DNA from: Danxiaibacter flavus
Lineage (GTDB): Bacteria; Bacteroidota; Bacteroidia; Chitinophagales; Chitinophagaceae
Direction: 5' to 3'
Length of the DNA stretch: 64,000 nt
NCBI RefSeq assembly: GCF_041060425.1
Contig: NZ_JAULBC010000008.1
Span: 186,001 to 250,000, forward strand
Under the pieces are notes generated by a model. That model did not search any database, was not told where the DNA came from, and was given only the letters and a program-made list of their open reading frames with translations. Below are positions 24,017-35,300 of the stretch, one piece after another. The number at the start of each line of letters is the position of its first letter. Position 1 is the first letter of the stretch. Made by a program: the position numbers and the translations under genes.

Positions 24017-26887
24017 ATGCTTTCTAATAAGTTGTTCGCAGGCCTCATTATCCCGCTTCTGGTATTTTCCTTTAAAAATAGTTCAGGTCAGAAATGCAAT
24101 CGGTTACCGGGAATTCCTAATGTCATAAATTTTTCAAAAGATGTATATGGAGGGAACAGCCAAAACTGGAGCGCAACACAAACTGCTTCTGGTATAATGG
24201 CATTCGGAAATGCAATAGGCGCCTTGTGCTTTGATGGTTCGCGGTGGGAGGTTCGTCCGTCTCCTTCTAATTCACTGGTAAGATCAGTGGCGGCATCATC
24301 CGACGGCAGGTTATATGTGGGAGGTTACAGGCAGATTGGCTACTGGTCCGGGCCGGCCTATAACCATTATACGAATCTTGATAGTTTATTTTTCAAAGAT
24401 CCTTCCTGTAAGGAGGAGATATGGAAGATCATTCCAACCAGTGAATTTGTGTTGTTCCAATCCTTCTCGCGATTGTTTCTTTTATATAACGACGGAACTG
24501 CTGCGCAGATCGTACCACCTCATCCTTTCATTTTTGTGCATCAGGTCAATGACCGGTTGTTTCTTCCCATTGAAGGAGATCGCATGTACGAAATAAAAAA
24601 CCGCAGGTTAGTGGAAGTGCCGGGCTCAGAAGCGCTGAAGAAGCTTACAATCCGGGTAATGCTGCCCTTTAACGGTAATAGTATATTGTTGGGCACAGAT
24701 AAAAATGGACTTTGGCTGTTTAGTGAACAAGGTGAACTTCAAAAGATCAATACAAGCGCTTCAACCTGGTTAGCGTCAAACAGTCTTAGTTGCGGCATGC
24801 GGCTTAATACAGGTGATTATTTGTTTGCGACCACCAATAATGGTGTTTTAATCGCAGACAATGATCTGCAAGTGGTGCAGCACGTAAATAAATCAAATGG
24901 CCTGCAGTGCAACACTATACTTAATGCCACTCAGGATTGCTACAAGAATGTGTGGCTGGTGCAGGAAAAAGGGATCGATCTGTTGGTAATGAATGCTCCC
25001 TTGCGTTATGTACGTGATCCCGAGGATATGTTAGGTACTGTTTTACACGCAACAACCTGGAACGGCAAGCTTTACCTGGCAACAAATCACGGACTTTTTT
25101 CCCAGAAACTATCCGGTAATCTCAACAGCGGTTCGCAATTTGAAAAAGTAAAAAATTCTGATGGACTGGCCTGGCATGTCTCCGTATGGGACGATCAGCT
25201 GATTATTGGCCATGAAAAGGGGACATATACGCTGGAAAACGATCAATTAAGAAAGCTGGACGATTCGCCGGGAGGATGGGATATTGTACGACCGAAAATA
25301 AATACTGACTATTTATTGCAAGGGAACTATAATGGCCTGGTCCTGTTGAAAAAAAACAACAATGGTAAATGGACATTCTTCCGGAAAATAAAAGAGGCTG
25401 AGGGGCTGCCGTTGAGAAACCTGGTACAGGATAAGATGGGCAGGATCTGGCTAAAACATGCAAAAGAAGGAATTTATTGTTTGCGGCTCGACACCGCGAT
25501 GAATGTTAAAGACTTTAAGTTGATAAATGAAACGCAGGGCGTCATTGGCAACGAGAAACCTGGCCTGGTGCAATACAACGGCGACATCTTTTTGACTACT
25601 CCGGATGGAATGAAGAAATGGGATGACCGTGCAGCCCGTTTTATAAAAGACACATCGTTAAAGCAGATCCTGGGCGCGTACTGGCGTGCGCCAAAAATGA
25701 TAGCAGGCGATAACGGAGACTTGTGGGCCATAAATAAGCGCAACGACATATGTTTTTTTGTGGCTGATAAAAACCATGTGCTATCCTATCCTTACGTGGT
25801 CAATCCCAAGAATTTTTCACTTAACTATGATTTTGAACAGATAGTGCCTACTTCTGAAAATTACTATGTGCTTTGCGGGGAGGAGGGCATTGCTACGTTC
25901 TCTAACATGAGTTATGCCGGATCGTTGAACACCGTTAAGCCATTTTTTTTGCAGTTGTTGATTCATAAAAAGGGCGGTTGGCAGGAATTAGACATTGAAA
26001 ATGATCAAAAAATAGTTATTCCTTATGGTGTATCGCAATTTAGATTAAAGTATGCGATGCCGGTTTTTGACAGAGACACTCGTTTCAGGTATAAGATTCA
26101 AGACGGAGGATCGGCCCAGCCGTGGTCGGAGTGGACCGCATTATCAGAAAAAGAGTTTATCAACATGCGGCCGGGTGATTATGTCTTTCTCCTTGAAACG
26201 AATGTTAATTCAAAGTCAGCCATGGTCACTTTTACCATTCTACCGCCATGGTATTGGTCCATTTATGCGCAGATCTTCTACCTGGCCTTTCTCTTTACGG
26301 GCGCATTATTAACCGTAAAATGGGCACAGAACAAAATGCGCCGTCAAAAGGAGAAAATTCAGAGAAAAATGAACGAGGAGCTGGCAACGCAAAAAGAACA
26401 ATTTGAACGGGCGCAGGAACGCGTAAAAAAAGCGCAGCTGGAACGGGATCTTGAATTAAAAGAAAAAGAACTTGCCAACTCTGCAATTGGTCTTGTAAAA
26501 AAGAACGAATTTCTGGAAAAGCTTCGAAATGACCTTGCGCAGGTTAAAGAGAGCAACCGGCAAATGGAGGCTGATGCGCAGCTGAACAAAATAATCAGGC
26601 AGATCAACAAAAATATTCAGACAGAAAAAGAGGATTGGGAATTGTTTGAATCACGTTTTAACGCAATTCATGATGGTTTTTACCAGGGCCTGTTGAATTC
26701 ATATCCCGGTCTTACTCCGCAGGATCTCAAATTGGCAGCCTGCCTTAAAATGAATCTTACGTCGAAAGAAATTGCTCCGATTTTTAATATTTCCGTAAAG
26801 GGAGTGGAGTTAAAAAGATATCGTTTAAGGCGCAAATTGAATTTGTCTGCCGAACAAAATCTAACAGAGTTCTTTTTAAGACTCTAA
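24017..26887 (+). CDS. Membrane-spanning propeller sensor with LuxR-type HTH
   Basis: Transcription regulator of 956 aa that appears to join an exported sensor to a cytoplasmic DNA-binding domain. After a signal peptide, residues 30-690 form two-component-regulator propeller repeats; about 690-740 is the Y_Y_Y domain (RFRYKIQDGG...PGDYVFLLETN); a membrane helix lies at about 747-768 (SIYAQIFYLAFLFTGALL); a long coiled coil (770-880, rich in K/E/Q) follows; the C-terminus (893-956) is a LuxR-like HTH (LTSKEIAPIFNISVKGVELKRYRLRRKL). There is no histidine kinase. It may control the neighbouring carbohydrate genes downstream or the SusC/D operon. Confidence 0.85.
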   Translation: MLSNKLFAGLIIPLLVFSFKNSSGQKCNRLPGIPNVINFSKDVYGGNSQNWSATQTASGIMAFGNAIGALCFDGSRWEVRPSPSNSLVRSVAASSDGRLYVGGYRQIGYWSGPAYNHYTNLDSLFFKDPSCKEEIWKIIPTSEFVLFQSFSRLFLLYNDGTAAQIVPPHPFIFVHQVNDRLFLPIEGDRMYEIKNRRLVEVPGSEALKKLTIRVMLPFNGNSILLGTDKNGLWLFSEQGELQKINTSASTWLASNSLSCGMRLNTGDYLFATTNNGVLIADNDLQVVQHVNKSNGLQCNTILNATQDCYKNVWLVQEKGIDLLVMNAPLRYVRDPEDMLGTVLHATTWNGKLYLATNHGLFSQKLSGNLNSGSQFEKVKNSDGLAWHVSVWDDQLIIGHEKGTYTLENDQLRKLDDSPGGWDIVRPKINTDYLLQGNYNGLVLLKKNNNGKWTFFRKIKEAEGLPLRNLVQDKMGRIWLKHAKEGIYCLRLDTAMNVKDFKLINETQGVIGNEKPGLVQYNGDIFLTTPDGMKKWDDRAARFIKDTSLKQILGAYWRAPKMIAGDNGDLWAINKRNDICFFVADKNHVLSYPYVVNPKNFSLNYDFEQIVPTSENYYVLCGEEGIATFSNMSYAGSLNTVKPFFLQLLIHKKGGWQELDIENDQKIVIPYGVSQFRLKYAMPVFDRDTRFRYKIQDGGSAQPWSEWTALSEKEFINMRPGDYVFLLETNVNSKSAMVTFTILPPWYWSIYAQIFYLAFLFTGALLTVKWAQNKMRRQKEKIQRKMNEELATQKEQFERAQERVKKAQLERDLELKEKELANSAIGLVKKNEFLEKLRNDLAQVKESNRQMEADAQLNKIIRQINKNIQTEKEDWELFESRFNAIHDGFYQGLLNSYPGLTPQDLKLAACLKMNLTSKEIAPIFNISVKGVELKRYRLRRKLNLSAEQNLTEFFLRL

Positions 26888-27188
26888 AAAACAGGTTAGC
26901 TGGTGTGAGATATCTTTTCAAACAAAGAAAGTTTACTATTGTATAATTAATTGTTCTACAAATAAATAAACATCTAAATCGATTTTTATGATGTGATAGT
27001 GAAGGGGTGTTTGGACGTTTTTTTACAAAAGTTGATGTGGTATTGTAGATGGCTAAAATTGGGAAACGTAGTTGTTACGAAATAGTTTTAGGTCATCCAA
27101 TTGGAATCGATTCAAGCCGGACAGAAGTTGTTCCCGGGTCAGTAACTGGAAGTCTTGGCAACATCTTTTTTATCAACAAACTTGCGTA
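26888..27188. other. Intergenic region, nothing recognised
   Basis: A+T-rich spacer before the phosphodiesterase gene. The frame of that gene stays open back to 27072, but those residues lack signal-peptide character and are taken as non-coding. Confidence 0.4.
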
Positions 27189-28844
27189 ATGAAAAAAACA
27201 TCTCTTCAAATTTTGGCAGCAATATGCCTGCTCCTCTTTTCCGGAGTCGTCATAACATCCTGCTCAAAGCAACTTTCAACGGGAAATGACAAACAGCTGG
27301 GTGCCAGACTTTCGCCAGCAACCGCGCTGGCTGGTCCTTCAAAAAAAGTGCTCATATTGGGCATAGATGGTTGCCGGCAGGACGTAATGATGGCCTCTAA
27401 CACGCCTAACATCAAAAGTTTGCTAACTAACGCGGTGTACAGCCTGGATGCACTAACACTTGCTCCGACATGGAGCGGGAACGGATGGTCAACCATGTTA
27501 ACCGGCGTTACTCATTTAAAGCATAGGGTTACGGACAATAATTTTACAAATCCGGATTTTACAGACTATCCTAACTTTCTAAAAAGGGTTGAAGCATTTG
27601 ATTCTTCAAAGAGAACTATATCAATCGCCCATTGGGCTTCCATTAACCAATATATTATAGACGGAATAGATCAGGAAACTACTACAACAACCGATCTGGA
27701 CGTAAAAAATGCGGCTGTAGCCAGCTTAACGAACGATAGCCCGGATGTGCTGTTTATGGCCTTTGATGATGTTGATCATGCCGGCCACACCTACGGTTTT
27801 AGTCCATCAACACCGCAATATGTTTCGGCTATCGAAACTACCGACGGATATATAGGCCAGGTTTTAACTGCCTTGCGCAACCGTCCAAATTATGCCAACG
27901 AAGACTGGTTAATCATTTGTTCACCGGATCACGGCGCAACTGATGTTGGTCACGGAGGAGAAAGTTATCTTGAGCGTAATATCTTCACAATCTTTAACAA
28001 CAGGGATTTTCCGGCAAATCAAATTGCGTCAAAAACATTCGTGTCTGAATCTACTATCAGTGGCAATGTTGTTAATTATAATTCTACAAAAGTTTATGCA
28101 TCCGTATCTAATTCGAACTACGATTTTGGACAGACGCAGGATTTTACAATTGAATGCAGGGTGAAATCGAATGGCTTTAGCGGAGACCCGGCTATCCTGG
28201 CCAACAAAGATTGGAATAGCGGTAACAATAAGGGGTTTGTGATTGCTGGCATTCCTGGCGGAAGCTGGAAAGTGAATATAGGTGATGGCACAAACAGGGC
28301 CGATCTTGGTGGAAACACCATTACGGATGGCAAATGGCACCATCTTTCGGTTTCATTCACAAGAGGTGGAACGATGAAAGCCTACCAGGATGGTGTTTTG
28401 GTTGGACAAACCAGCATCGCCAATGTCGCGGACATTAATTCTTCCCTCCCCCTCGTCACTGGCCAGGATGGAACAAAAAGCTATTCATACACCTTTAATG
28501 GCCAGGTATCTGAAGTGCGGGTGTGGAAGGCCGCACTTGATTCAACAACAATTGTAAGTAATTGTGGTACTGCGGTTACATCCAGCCATCCCTTTTACAG
28601 CAGTTTGACCGGCTATTGGAAAGGTATAAATGAAACAACGGGCTATCTGGCCGATTCTGGTCCAAAGCATATCAACATGCCGCTGTCGGGGAAATATACC
28701 CGAACGGCTCAAAGTGCAGGACTTACCTGTTACCGGGGAAATACCGTTCCGATGATGGTGGATATTGCATATTCTGCATTGTCCTGGCTCGGCGTGCCAA
28801 TTTCACCGGCGTGGACGCTGGATGGCAGGTCCTGGCTACCATGA
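27189..28844 (+). CDS. Alkaline-phosphatase-superfamily phosphodiesterase lipoprotein with inserted LamG domain
   Basis: Lipoprotein of 551 aa: lipobox VVITSC at about 20-26. The phosphodiesterase/nucleotide-pyrophosphatase domain has metal residues in LILGIDGCRQD, a Thr nucleophile in LAPTWSGNGWSTMLTGV, FDDVDHAGHTYGF, SPDHGATD and VGHGGES. At about 300-500 a LamG/concanavalin-like jelly roll intervenes (FTIECRVKSNGF... GKWHHLSVSF... GQVSEVRVWKAALD). The C-terminus (VPMMVDIAYSALSWLGVPISPAWTLDG) returns to the phosphatase fold, so LamG is an insertion. Likely a phosphodiester or phosphoglycan hydrolase at the cell surface. Start at 27189 creates the signal peptide. Confidence 0.83.
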   Translation: MKKTSLQILAAICLLLFSGVVITSCSKQLSTGNDKQLGARLSPATALAGPSKKVLILGIDGCRQDVMMASNTPNIKSLLTNAVYSLDALTLAPTWSGNGWSTMLTGVTHLKHRVTDNNFTNPDFTDYPNFLKRVEAFDSSKRTISIAHWASINQYIIDGIDQETTTTTDLDVKNAAVASLTNDSPDVLFMAFDDVDHAGHTYGFSPSTPQYVSAIETTDGYIGQVLTALRNRPNYANEDWLIICSPDHGATDVGHGGESYLERNIFTIFNNRDFPANQIASKTFVSESTISGNVVNYNSTKVYASVSNSNYDFGQTQDFTIECRVKSNGFSGDPAILANKDWNSGNNKGFVIAGIPGGSWKVNIGDGTNRADLGGNTITDGKWHHLSVSFTRGGTMKAYQDGVLVGQTSIANVADINSSLPLVTGQDGTKSYSYTFNGQVSEVRVWKAALDSTTIVSNCGTAVTSSHPFYSSLTGYWKGINETTGYLADSGPKHINMPLSGKYTRTAQSAGLTCYRGNTVPMMVDIAYSALSWLGVPISPAWTLDGRSWLP

Positions 28845-29000
28845 TCAATGGGTAGTCAATTTTTCAAAGATCGCTGGCGTTCCCCCGGGAGCATTTGAGT
28901 AAGGGTAACAAGGGGGTGCTTGTTTTACTTCAAAGCAGGCCTGGCGGGAGTCGCCGGATCTTTAAGAATCATTTTCTAACACTCATCAACAAATGACACT

Positions 29001-30332
29001 ATGTTAACCAATAAAATCGCAAAACATTTCATTGTTATAATTTTTGCATCATTATTTGCGGGCATCACTGGTTGTAAAAAGGACTTGCAACCTGTAACCG
29101 CGGAGCAACCAGATAATAAAATCAAACATGCAGAAGCCAAGACAGGGATCAGCCTTGCTACGCTTTTCAGGAACAGTTACCAGGTGTATGAATTGCAGCG
29201 GAATGCAAAAGGCGTTTATCGTGATTCAAAATTGTTCAGCGGCACCGACTATCATCCCTGTTCCGTAGCAAATATCGGGATGGGGCTGGTGTCGCTTTGT
29301 ATTGCAGATAAAATGAGCTGGATTACAAATGCCGGGCAATTGGCCAGAACTACACTTCAAACAGTGTTGGGATATGATACTACTTTTCATTTAGCAAAAA
29401 ATGTAGCGGGGTTTCCGCGTCATTTTGTCGATATGCAAACAGGGGTACAGGCATGGAACTCGGAATTCAGCACCATTGATGCGGCTATCATGGTTTCGGG
29501 CGCCTTGTTTTGTAAAAAATACTTTGCATCTGACACAACGATAAGCAGACTCGCAGATACTTTATACAACTCAATCAACTGGTCAAAAGCCATTGCCGAT
29601 CCGGTAGCCGGAACGATGTACCTTTCATTGGATAGTATGGGGAACGGACTAAGCACAACAAGTGTTTACAATGAGTACATGCTGGTTGCCAATCTTGCAT
29701 ATAACGCAGAGAACGGTGCCGGAGGTAACGCCACAACATTATGGAATAATTTTTTTGTGAATCCTGATAATATGCCAAAATCCAACTATTGGGGATATTC
29801 ATTACTTACCGATTATCCGGGTTCATTTCTTTCAGATTTTATTCCGCAATTCTGTTATTATCTCTGTCATCCATACAACACCGGTACCAGGTATCTTACG
29901 TACATGAACAATTCCATGCTGGCTGATAAAAAATGGTGGACATTCACGAGTGGTTTAGGGGCCTACGAATGGGGACTTGGCGCTGGTAGTGCTCCTTCAG
30001 GATATCATGCTGATGGTGAAGATAATAATCCTGACAAAGTAGTATCCCCACACATTATCGCAGGATTTATGCCGGTAAATTCGGCATCTCAAAATGATCT
30101 GCTTAGTCTTTACAATGCAAACAAGGGCGTTTATACATTACCGGGTTCAACAAATAAAATATTATGGAGATATAGCGTTACCTCGCCTTCATGGACAGCG
30201 AATGAAGTTCAGGGCGTGGATTTTTCAAGCATGTTGTTCGGTTTGGCATCGCTTCCTGCGCATTGCGGAACTGCATTTTTTACAAATAATAATGATTATA
30301 TATTCCCCCGGTATTCGTTTCTGCCAAGGTGA
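29001..30332 (+). CDS. Glycoamylase-like (GH144-related) lipoprotein
   Basis: Surface or periplasmic lipoprotein of 443 aa; lipobox FAGITGC at about 19-25. The C-terminal half has WTFTSGLGAYEWGLGAGSAPSGYHADGEDNN followed by VVSPHIIAGFMP, matching the conserved core of the glucoamylase/Glycoamylase domain of GH144 beta-1,2-glucanases (pattern WGLTA..GY...G..D..VAPYA..G). The upstream DIDYN-type text (STIDAAIMVSGALF) fits the (alpha/alpha)6 barrel. Activity on beta-1,2-glucan is plausible, not proven. Convergent with the susD-like gene. Confidence 0.72.
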   Translation: MLTNKIAKHFIVIIFASLFAGITGCKKDLQPVTAEQPDNKIKHAEAKTGISLATLFRNSYQVYELQRNAKGVYRDSKLFSGTDYHPCSVANIGMGLVSLCIADKMSWITNAGQLARTTLQTVLGYDTTFHLAKNVAGFPRHFVDMQTGVQAWNSEFSTIDAAIMVSGALFCKKYFASDTTISRLADTLYNSINWSKAIADPVAGTMYLSLDSMGNGLSTTSVYNEYMLVANLAYNAENGAGGNATTLWNNFFVNPDNMPKSNYWGYSLLTDYPGSFLSDFIPQFCYYLCHPYNTGTRYLTYMNNSMLADKKWWTFTSGLGAYEWGLGAGSAPSGYHADGEDNNPDKVVSPHIIAGFMPVNSASQNDLLSLYNANKGVYTLPGSTNKILWRYSVTSPSWTANEVQGVDFSSMLFGLASLPAHCGTAFFTNNNDYIFPRYSFLPR

Positions 30333-30340
30333 ATAAAGGG

Positions 30341-30363
30341 TGCTGCCCTTCGGGGCAGCATTT
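30341..30363 (+). terminator. Terminator with UUCG loop
   Basis: 8-bp stem TGCTGCCC/GGGCAGCA closed by TTCG (30341-30360), then TTT. It ends the glycoamylase-like transcript. Confidence 0.8.
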
Positions 30364-30492
30364 CTAAAATGCATTATACCTCTATTATGTTTGCAACAAA
30401 GCTAGTGGAGGCGTCCAATATCAAATTAGTTTAAAGTAGGTCAGTTTTTATCCATCCATAGATGTTCAGCTAAAATCCAATGTCCAGGCAGT

Positions 30493-30534
30493 AAAAAGCC
30501 GCAGTGTTTACAACAATTGTTGTAAACCTGCGGC
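30493..30534 (-). terminator. Terminator after the susD-like gene
   Basis: 18-bp stem with a single bulged base (GCCGCAG against CTGCGGC, then a perfect 22-bp palindrome centred on AATT) followed on the minus strand by TTTTT. It lies 57 bp beyond the susD-like stop codon. Confidence 0.85.
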
Positions 30535-30590
30535 AACTGCTATTTATAAACGAGTGGGTAGCCTAAAATATGCTCAGGCTGGAGACACCA

Positions 30591-32288
30591 CTAATTTCCT
30601 TTTCCAAAATCCGGTGCATTTTTATCGTACCAAATCCTTTCTGTATTAAGCGTTTGAACATCCTGGGCCAGCGGTGTAAAGCCTTGTGCCTGTAAGGCCG
30701 CATTCCAGTTTGCCCTGTTCACTTCACCCGGATCTGTTGTCCAGAACCTGCGTGGAATAGTTTCGTTAAATGTTTCACGCGGATAGTATGTTGAACTCAA
30801 CTTAGGATAACCTGTTCTTCTACATAACACATAACCTTCGTTAATGTTTCGGAAGGCGTTCAAATATTCCTGGATATATATTCTTTCCAGGTCATTTACT
30901 CCGTTGAACTTGACCATCGGCTGATTAAGATAGTCGGCAATCACTGTAAGGCCATCTCCACTGTAAGCAGTAGTTGAGTTAGCCGTTACCGCTATCTGGT
31001 TCATGGTTTTGATAGAAGATGTAATACCCTTTTTATACCAGTCTTCAGCGGTTCCACGTGTATCAACACCGCTTCCATAACCCTTTTGGATAAACTCTGC
31101 AACCAAAAGACAAGACTCTGCGTTTGTCACAATCACATCCGTAAACTGACCATCGGTAGCACCATTCATTCTCGGTGAAAAGAATTTGCGGTTGATCTTG
31201 GAAATAAGAAAGTATTTGGTGTAAGGACCAACAGGATAAGCATTACTCAAATAAGACGCACGTGCTGGGTCTGTTGTCCAATCTGCCGGACCACCCTGGA
31301 ATCTTACCAGCGGATCATTCGGATTAATGAATGCAGGTAAAGTTGCATTGTAAGCAGCAAGTGTATCCTTAAAGCTGCCTTGCAGATCATTCGGTTCGAA
31401 ATACACCTGTATTCTTGGATCATTAGCTGCTTTCAAAAAATTAACGATTGAGGTAGAAGCGTAACGGATGCTTCTATAGTTAATATCGCCAGATGTACCA
31501 AAAGGCAAATAATCCACACTGCTATAAGATACCTGCGCGTCATCGCTATCAATCGGACCGGTAGCATCTTTCATTACTTCCTGGAAGATTGCCTTGGTCT
31601 TAGTCGCATCCTGGTTTTCCAGTCTTGCAGCAATTCTCAGTTTAAGTGTGTTAGCCAGTTTTACCCATTTGGTAAAATCACCTTTGTAGAAAATATCAGA
31701 ATTACCGTAGCTCTGTTGTGTCGGCAAAGAGCTGTTGGAAAGAATGGCGATGGAACTATCTAATTGGCTCAGCCATGTATTGAATAAAGTTTGCTGGTCA
31801 TCATATACCGGGCTGAAGTTGTTTTCATACCTACCTTGCTCAGCCTGAGAGTAAGGGATGGACCCGTTCATATCAGTGACCTTAATACCATGCAGAATTT
31901 GCAGCACCAATGTAACGGCACCCATTTTCTGATAAGATTCTTTATCCGTTTTCATATCAATCTGCCTTCTTATCTCAAAAAGATTGGGCAGTATTTGCTG
32001 ATAATAATTGGAATAGCGCGTATTAACATTGTTTGTTATTTCGTACGGGCTGGATGTGATGTGCTGTGTAAAGCGCCACAACTGTTCCATGCTTTCCCAT
32101 ACCCATTCAGTTCCCTGGTAAGTTACAAGCCTGTCCTCTGAATAGCTTAGCAGGAATTTAATATCAGGCGTGGTAACAACTGCGGGGTTGGTATTCATCT
32201 CCCCGAAATTCTTTTTACAGGAAGACAGCGTTCCTGCTGTTACTGCCAGCACTGCCAGGATGATATATGTTGATATTGACTTTCTCAT
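30591..32288 (-). CDS. SusD/RagB-family nutrient-binding lipoprotein
   Basis: Outer-membrane lipoprotein of 565 aa that covers the SusC channel and binds glycans or peptides. Lipobox TLSSC at about 20-24. The sequence matches the SusD-like_2 branch: NFGEMNTNPAVVTTPD at the N-terminus, VTDMNGSIPYSQAEQG at about 136-151, DIFYKGDFTKWVKLANTLKLRIAARL at about 200-225, and the C-terminal RRTGYPKLSSTYYPRETFNETIPRRFWTTDPGEVNRANWNAA. Stop is 37 bp after the SusC-like gene end side, same strand, so it is the last gene of the sigma-FecR-SusC-SusD operon. Confidence 0.92.
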   Translation of the reverse strand: MRKSISTYIILAVLAVTAGTLSSCKKNFGEMNTNPAVVTTPDIKFLLSYSEDRLVTYQGTEWVWESMEQLWRFTQHITSSPYEITNNVNTRYSNYYQQILPNLFEIRRQIDMKTDKESYQKMGAVTLVLQILHGIKVTDMNGSIPYSQAEQGRYENNFSPVYDDQQTLFNTWLSQLDSSIAILSNSSLPTQQSYGNSDIFYKGDFTKWVKLANTLKLRIAARLENQDATKTKAIFQEVMKDATGPIDSDDAQVSYSSVDYLPFGTSGDINYRSIRYASTSIVNFLKAANDPRIQVYFEPNDLQGSFKDTLAAYNATLPAFINPNDPLVRFQGGPADWTTDPARASYLSNAYPVGPYTKYFLISKINRKFFSPRMNGATDGQFTDVIVTNAESCLLVAEFIQKGYGSGVDTRGTAEDWYKKGITSSIKTMNQIAVTANSTTAYSGDGLTVIADYLNQPMVKFNGVNDLERIYIQEYLNAFRNINEGYVLCRRTGYPKLSSTYYPRETFNETIPRRFWTTDPGEVNRANWNAALQAQGFTPLAQDVQTLNTERIWYDKNAPDFGKGN

Positions 32289-32324
32289 AATTTGAAAATT
32301 GATGTTTAATGAATCGTCCCTTAC

Positions 32325-35300
32325 TTAAAATGAAGCCCTTAATGTAAACGTAATGGTGCGCATCATAGGCAGAAAACCTTCTTCTCCGGAGTAAGCAGTG
32401 TTATTGGAATTGTTAGATGCCGGATTGTAGTTGTACGGCAATGTTCTGTACAAATAGAACAAGTCGCGGCCAATAACTGAGAATGCAAGGTTGTTCAGCT
32501 TCATCTTTTCATATAACTTCTTCGGGAAGCTATAGCTAAGTGCTACCTGTCGTAACGAGATCCATGAATTTTCTTTCACCCAGTAATCGGCAACACCTGT
32601 TGAAGATGATCCATACCTGTAAAAGAACTGTGGAGTATGTGTTGGCTCAACAAGTCCTTTGTCATAAGCTTCTTTAAACGTCATGCCGCCTACGTTAGCT
32701 TTAGAACCATCAGGCATGGTAACAGTCTGGCCATCCGCAAAAACACCTTCTACTATTCTTCCGTCATCATATTGCTGATTGTCATATTTGCTTGTCCATA
32801 CAATACCTCCGTGATCTGCATCGCGTCCGGGCAATGAATTCGGGAATACACCTGTGTGTGTACCGTAACGATAACTCAATAGTACAAAGTCGCCGCCGAT
32901 TTTTGCATCAAGCAAGAAGTTTAATGCAAAGTTTTTATAGGTGATGGTGTTATCCCATCCGCCTCTGAATTTGGCGTTGATATCACCAACATCCTGCCAT
33001 TGGTTGCTGCGAGCGGGGAAAGCTGCACGTGCATCATCTCTCCATGCAAGGATTGGAAGACCATTTTTAGGATCGGCGATTGGTTTGCCATTTGCGTCAA
33101 CCGCCTGGAATGCTGTTGAGTGAATTTGTGTTCTCAATGTTCCATATGACTTGCCAACAACTGCCCATGTGCTTATTTCTCCGATGTTTGCGCCTAAGTT
33201 GAACTCTGTTCTACCCGGGTATAGTTCAACGATCTTATTCCTGTTAACTGCATAAGTAAGTGCAGTGTTCCAGCTGAAATTCTTTGATTTAACGGGCGTT
33301 CCATCAAGCCTTAATTCAATGCCTCTGTTCTGAATATTTCCCGAATTAATAGTTTGGTTACTAACTCCTGATTCATACGGTGTTATAATAGGCAAAATTT
33401 GGTTCCTCGTGTTATCCTGATAAACACTTACATCAAATCCTAAACGGCTTTTGAAAAAACGCATTTCAAGTCCAAGCTCTTCCGATATTTTACGGCTGGG
33501 TTTTAAATTTGGTTGGATAACATTCGGACTGGTATATGTGGATAAAGAAACAGTTGATCCGTTGGCGTTACTATAACCGCTAAATGCAAACCCGGGATTT
33601 ATAATGAACGGATCAGTGCCTCCTCCCAGTGCTGCTACGTTAGCCCTGAATTTTCCAAAAGTGATCCAACCTGGCAATTGTTTAAATGTTTCAGAAAAGA
33701 TCCACGACAAGCTAACTGCAGGATAGCTGAAAAAGTTATTGCCGGTTCCGTTGGTATATGTCAAAGTTGATGTCCAGTCGCCGCGCCATGTCGCCTGGAG
33801 GAACAGCATGTTTTTATATGCGAGATCTGCACTGGCATAAATTGAGTTAAGGCCGTATCTGCTTTTTATGCCACCTTCTGTATATGGCTGGTTTACTGAA
33901 TTGGCGAGGAAATAGTTGCCCGGATAGTTTAAACCGCCCCTGGTCTCGCTATACTCCCAGGAAGTTTTGTAACGTTGAAATTCACCGCCAATATATCCAT
34001 TTAGACTAAAGTCACTATTAAAATCCTTGTTCATCATCACCATCCATTTCAGCATGTTGCTTTCCTTGGTGGTAAAACCTAACCCATATAGGCCACCGGC
34101 ATAATTTTTAGCCTGACCAAGTTCCTTGTTTTCGTTTTTTGTATAGATGTTACTTACGTTGCCTTCGAGTATCAGCTTTGCCCATTCAGTAAGTTTCATA
34201 TTAAGCGCAAGTCTTCCTCTCACAAGTTGTTCGGTTTGCAAGTAGTTGTTTTCATACAAGCTATACCAGAACCTTGCTTCAGGAACTTTATTAGGTTCGT
34301 TAGGATCGTTAGGATCAGGAACACCGCCAAACATGCTGGTATAATGTTCTTTCTGCATCCAGTATTTTGTATCATAGTTACGTGGAAGCATCCACGTAAA
34401 CAATTTGCCAAAGTTGTAAGAAGCAAATGCGTCAAGACCTCCCAGGCGAGGAGGATTTTTGCCTTCAAAATTGCTATAAGCAAGACTCGCATCTACGCTA
34501 AGGAATTTATTAAATGTGTGTGTGGCGCGGAGGTCAAATGCATTTTTAGTGAATTTGTTGTTGGAGACTACACCTTCACCCTGGTTGCGATTATAAGAAA
34601 CACGGAAGGTTGATTTTTCAGTTCCTCCATCCAGGGCGATATTGGTATTATAACCCCATCCGTTTTGGAATGCATCCATAAAATTATTAGGCTGAGGAAG
34701 GTATTTTGTGGTGGTGCCATCGTAGTTAGTCACCTCCTGTCCAACCATTTTCGGTCCCCAGTTTTCAAGCTCACGTCCAATTTGCCTGTCTATATAAGGT
34801 TTTCCGGTTACAGGGTCAGTAGGAAATACTTTTGTTGTCCAGTTTTCAGTTGGCTTGTAATTGGGATCCCTGTTGTCTGTAAAAAATGCGCCAACAGAAC
34901 CTCCGCCATATTCATTCTGAAAATCAGGACCAGCATAAGGTTGAGTAACATTTACAGACTGGTTCACAGTTACACCAATTCCCCTGCGTTGTATACCTTT
35001 TTTTGTCGTGATAAGAATAACGCCGTTTACTGCTCTTGATCCATATAAAGCAGCGGCCGCAGAACCTTTCAGCACAGAAACACTTTCAAAATCTTCCATG
35101 TTCAGGTTCTTCAGATCGTTACCAAAATCACGACCCGTACCGCTGAAAATATCGTTGTCCATAATTACCCCATCAATCACAAAGATTGGCTGGTTATTGG
35201 TTCCCAATGTGGAGTTGCCGCGTATAAGTATTTTGGATGAACCGAATAATCCACCGGCACCCTGATCAATTTGTACACCGGCAACCTTTCCCTGTAATGC

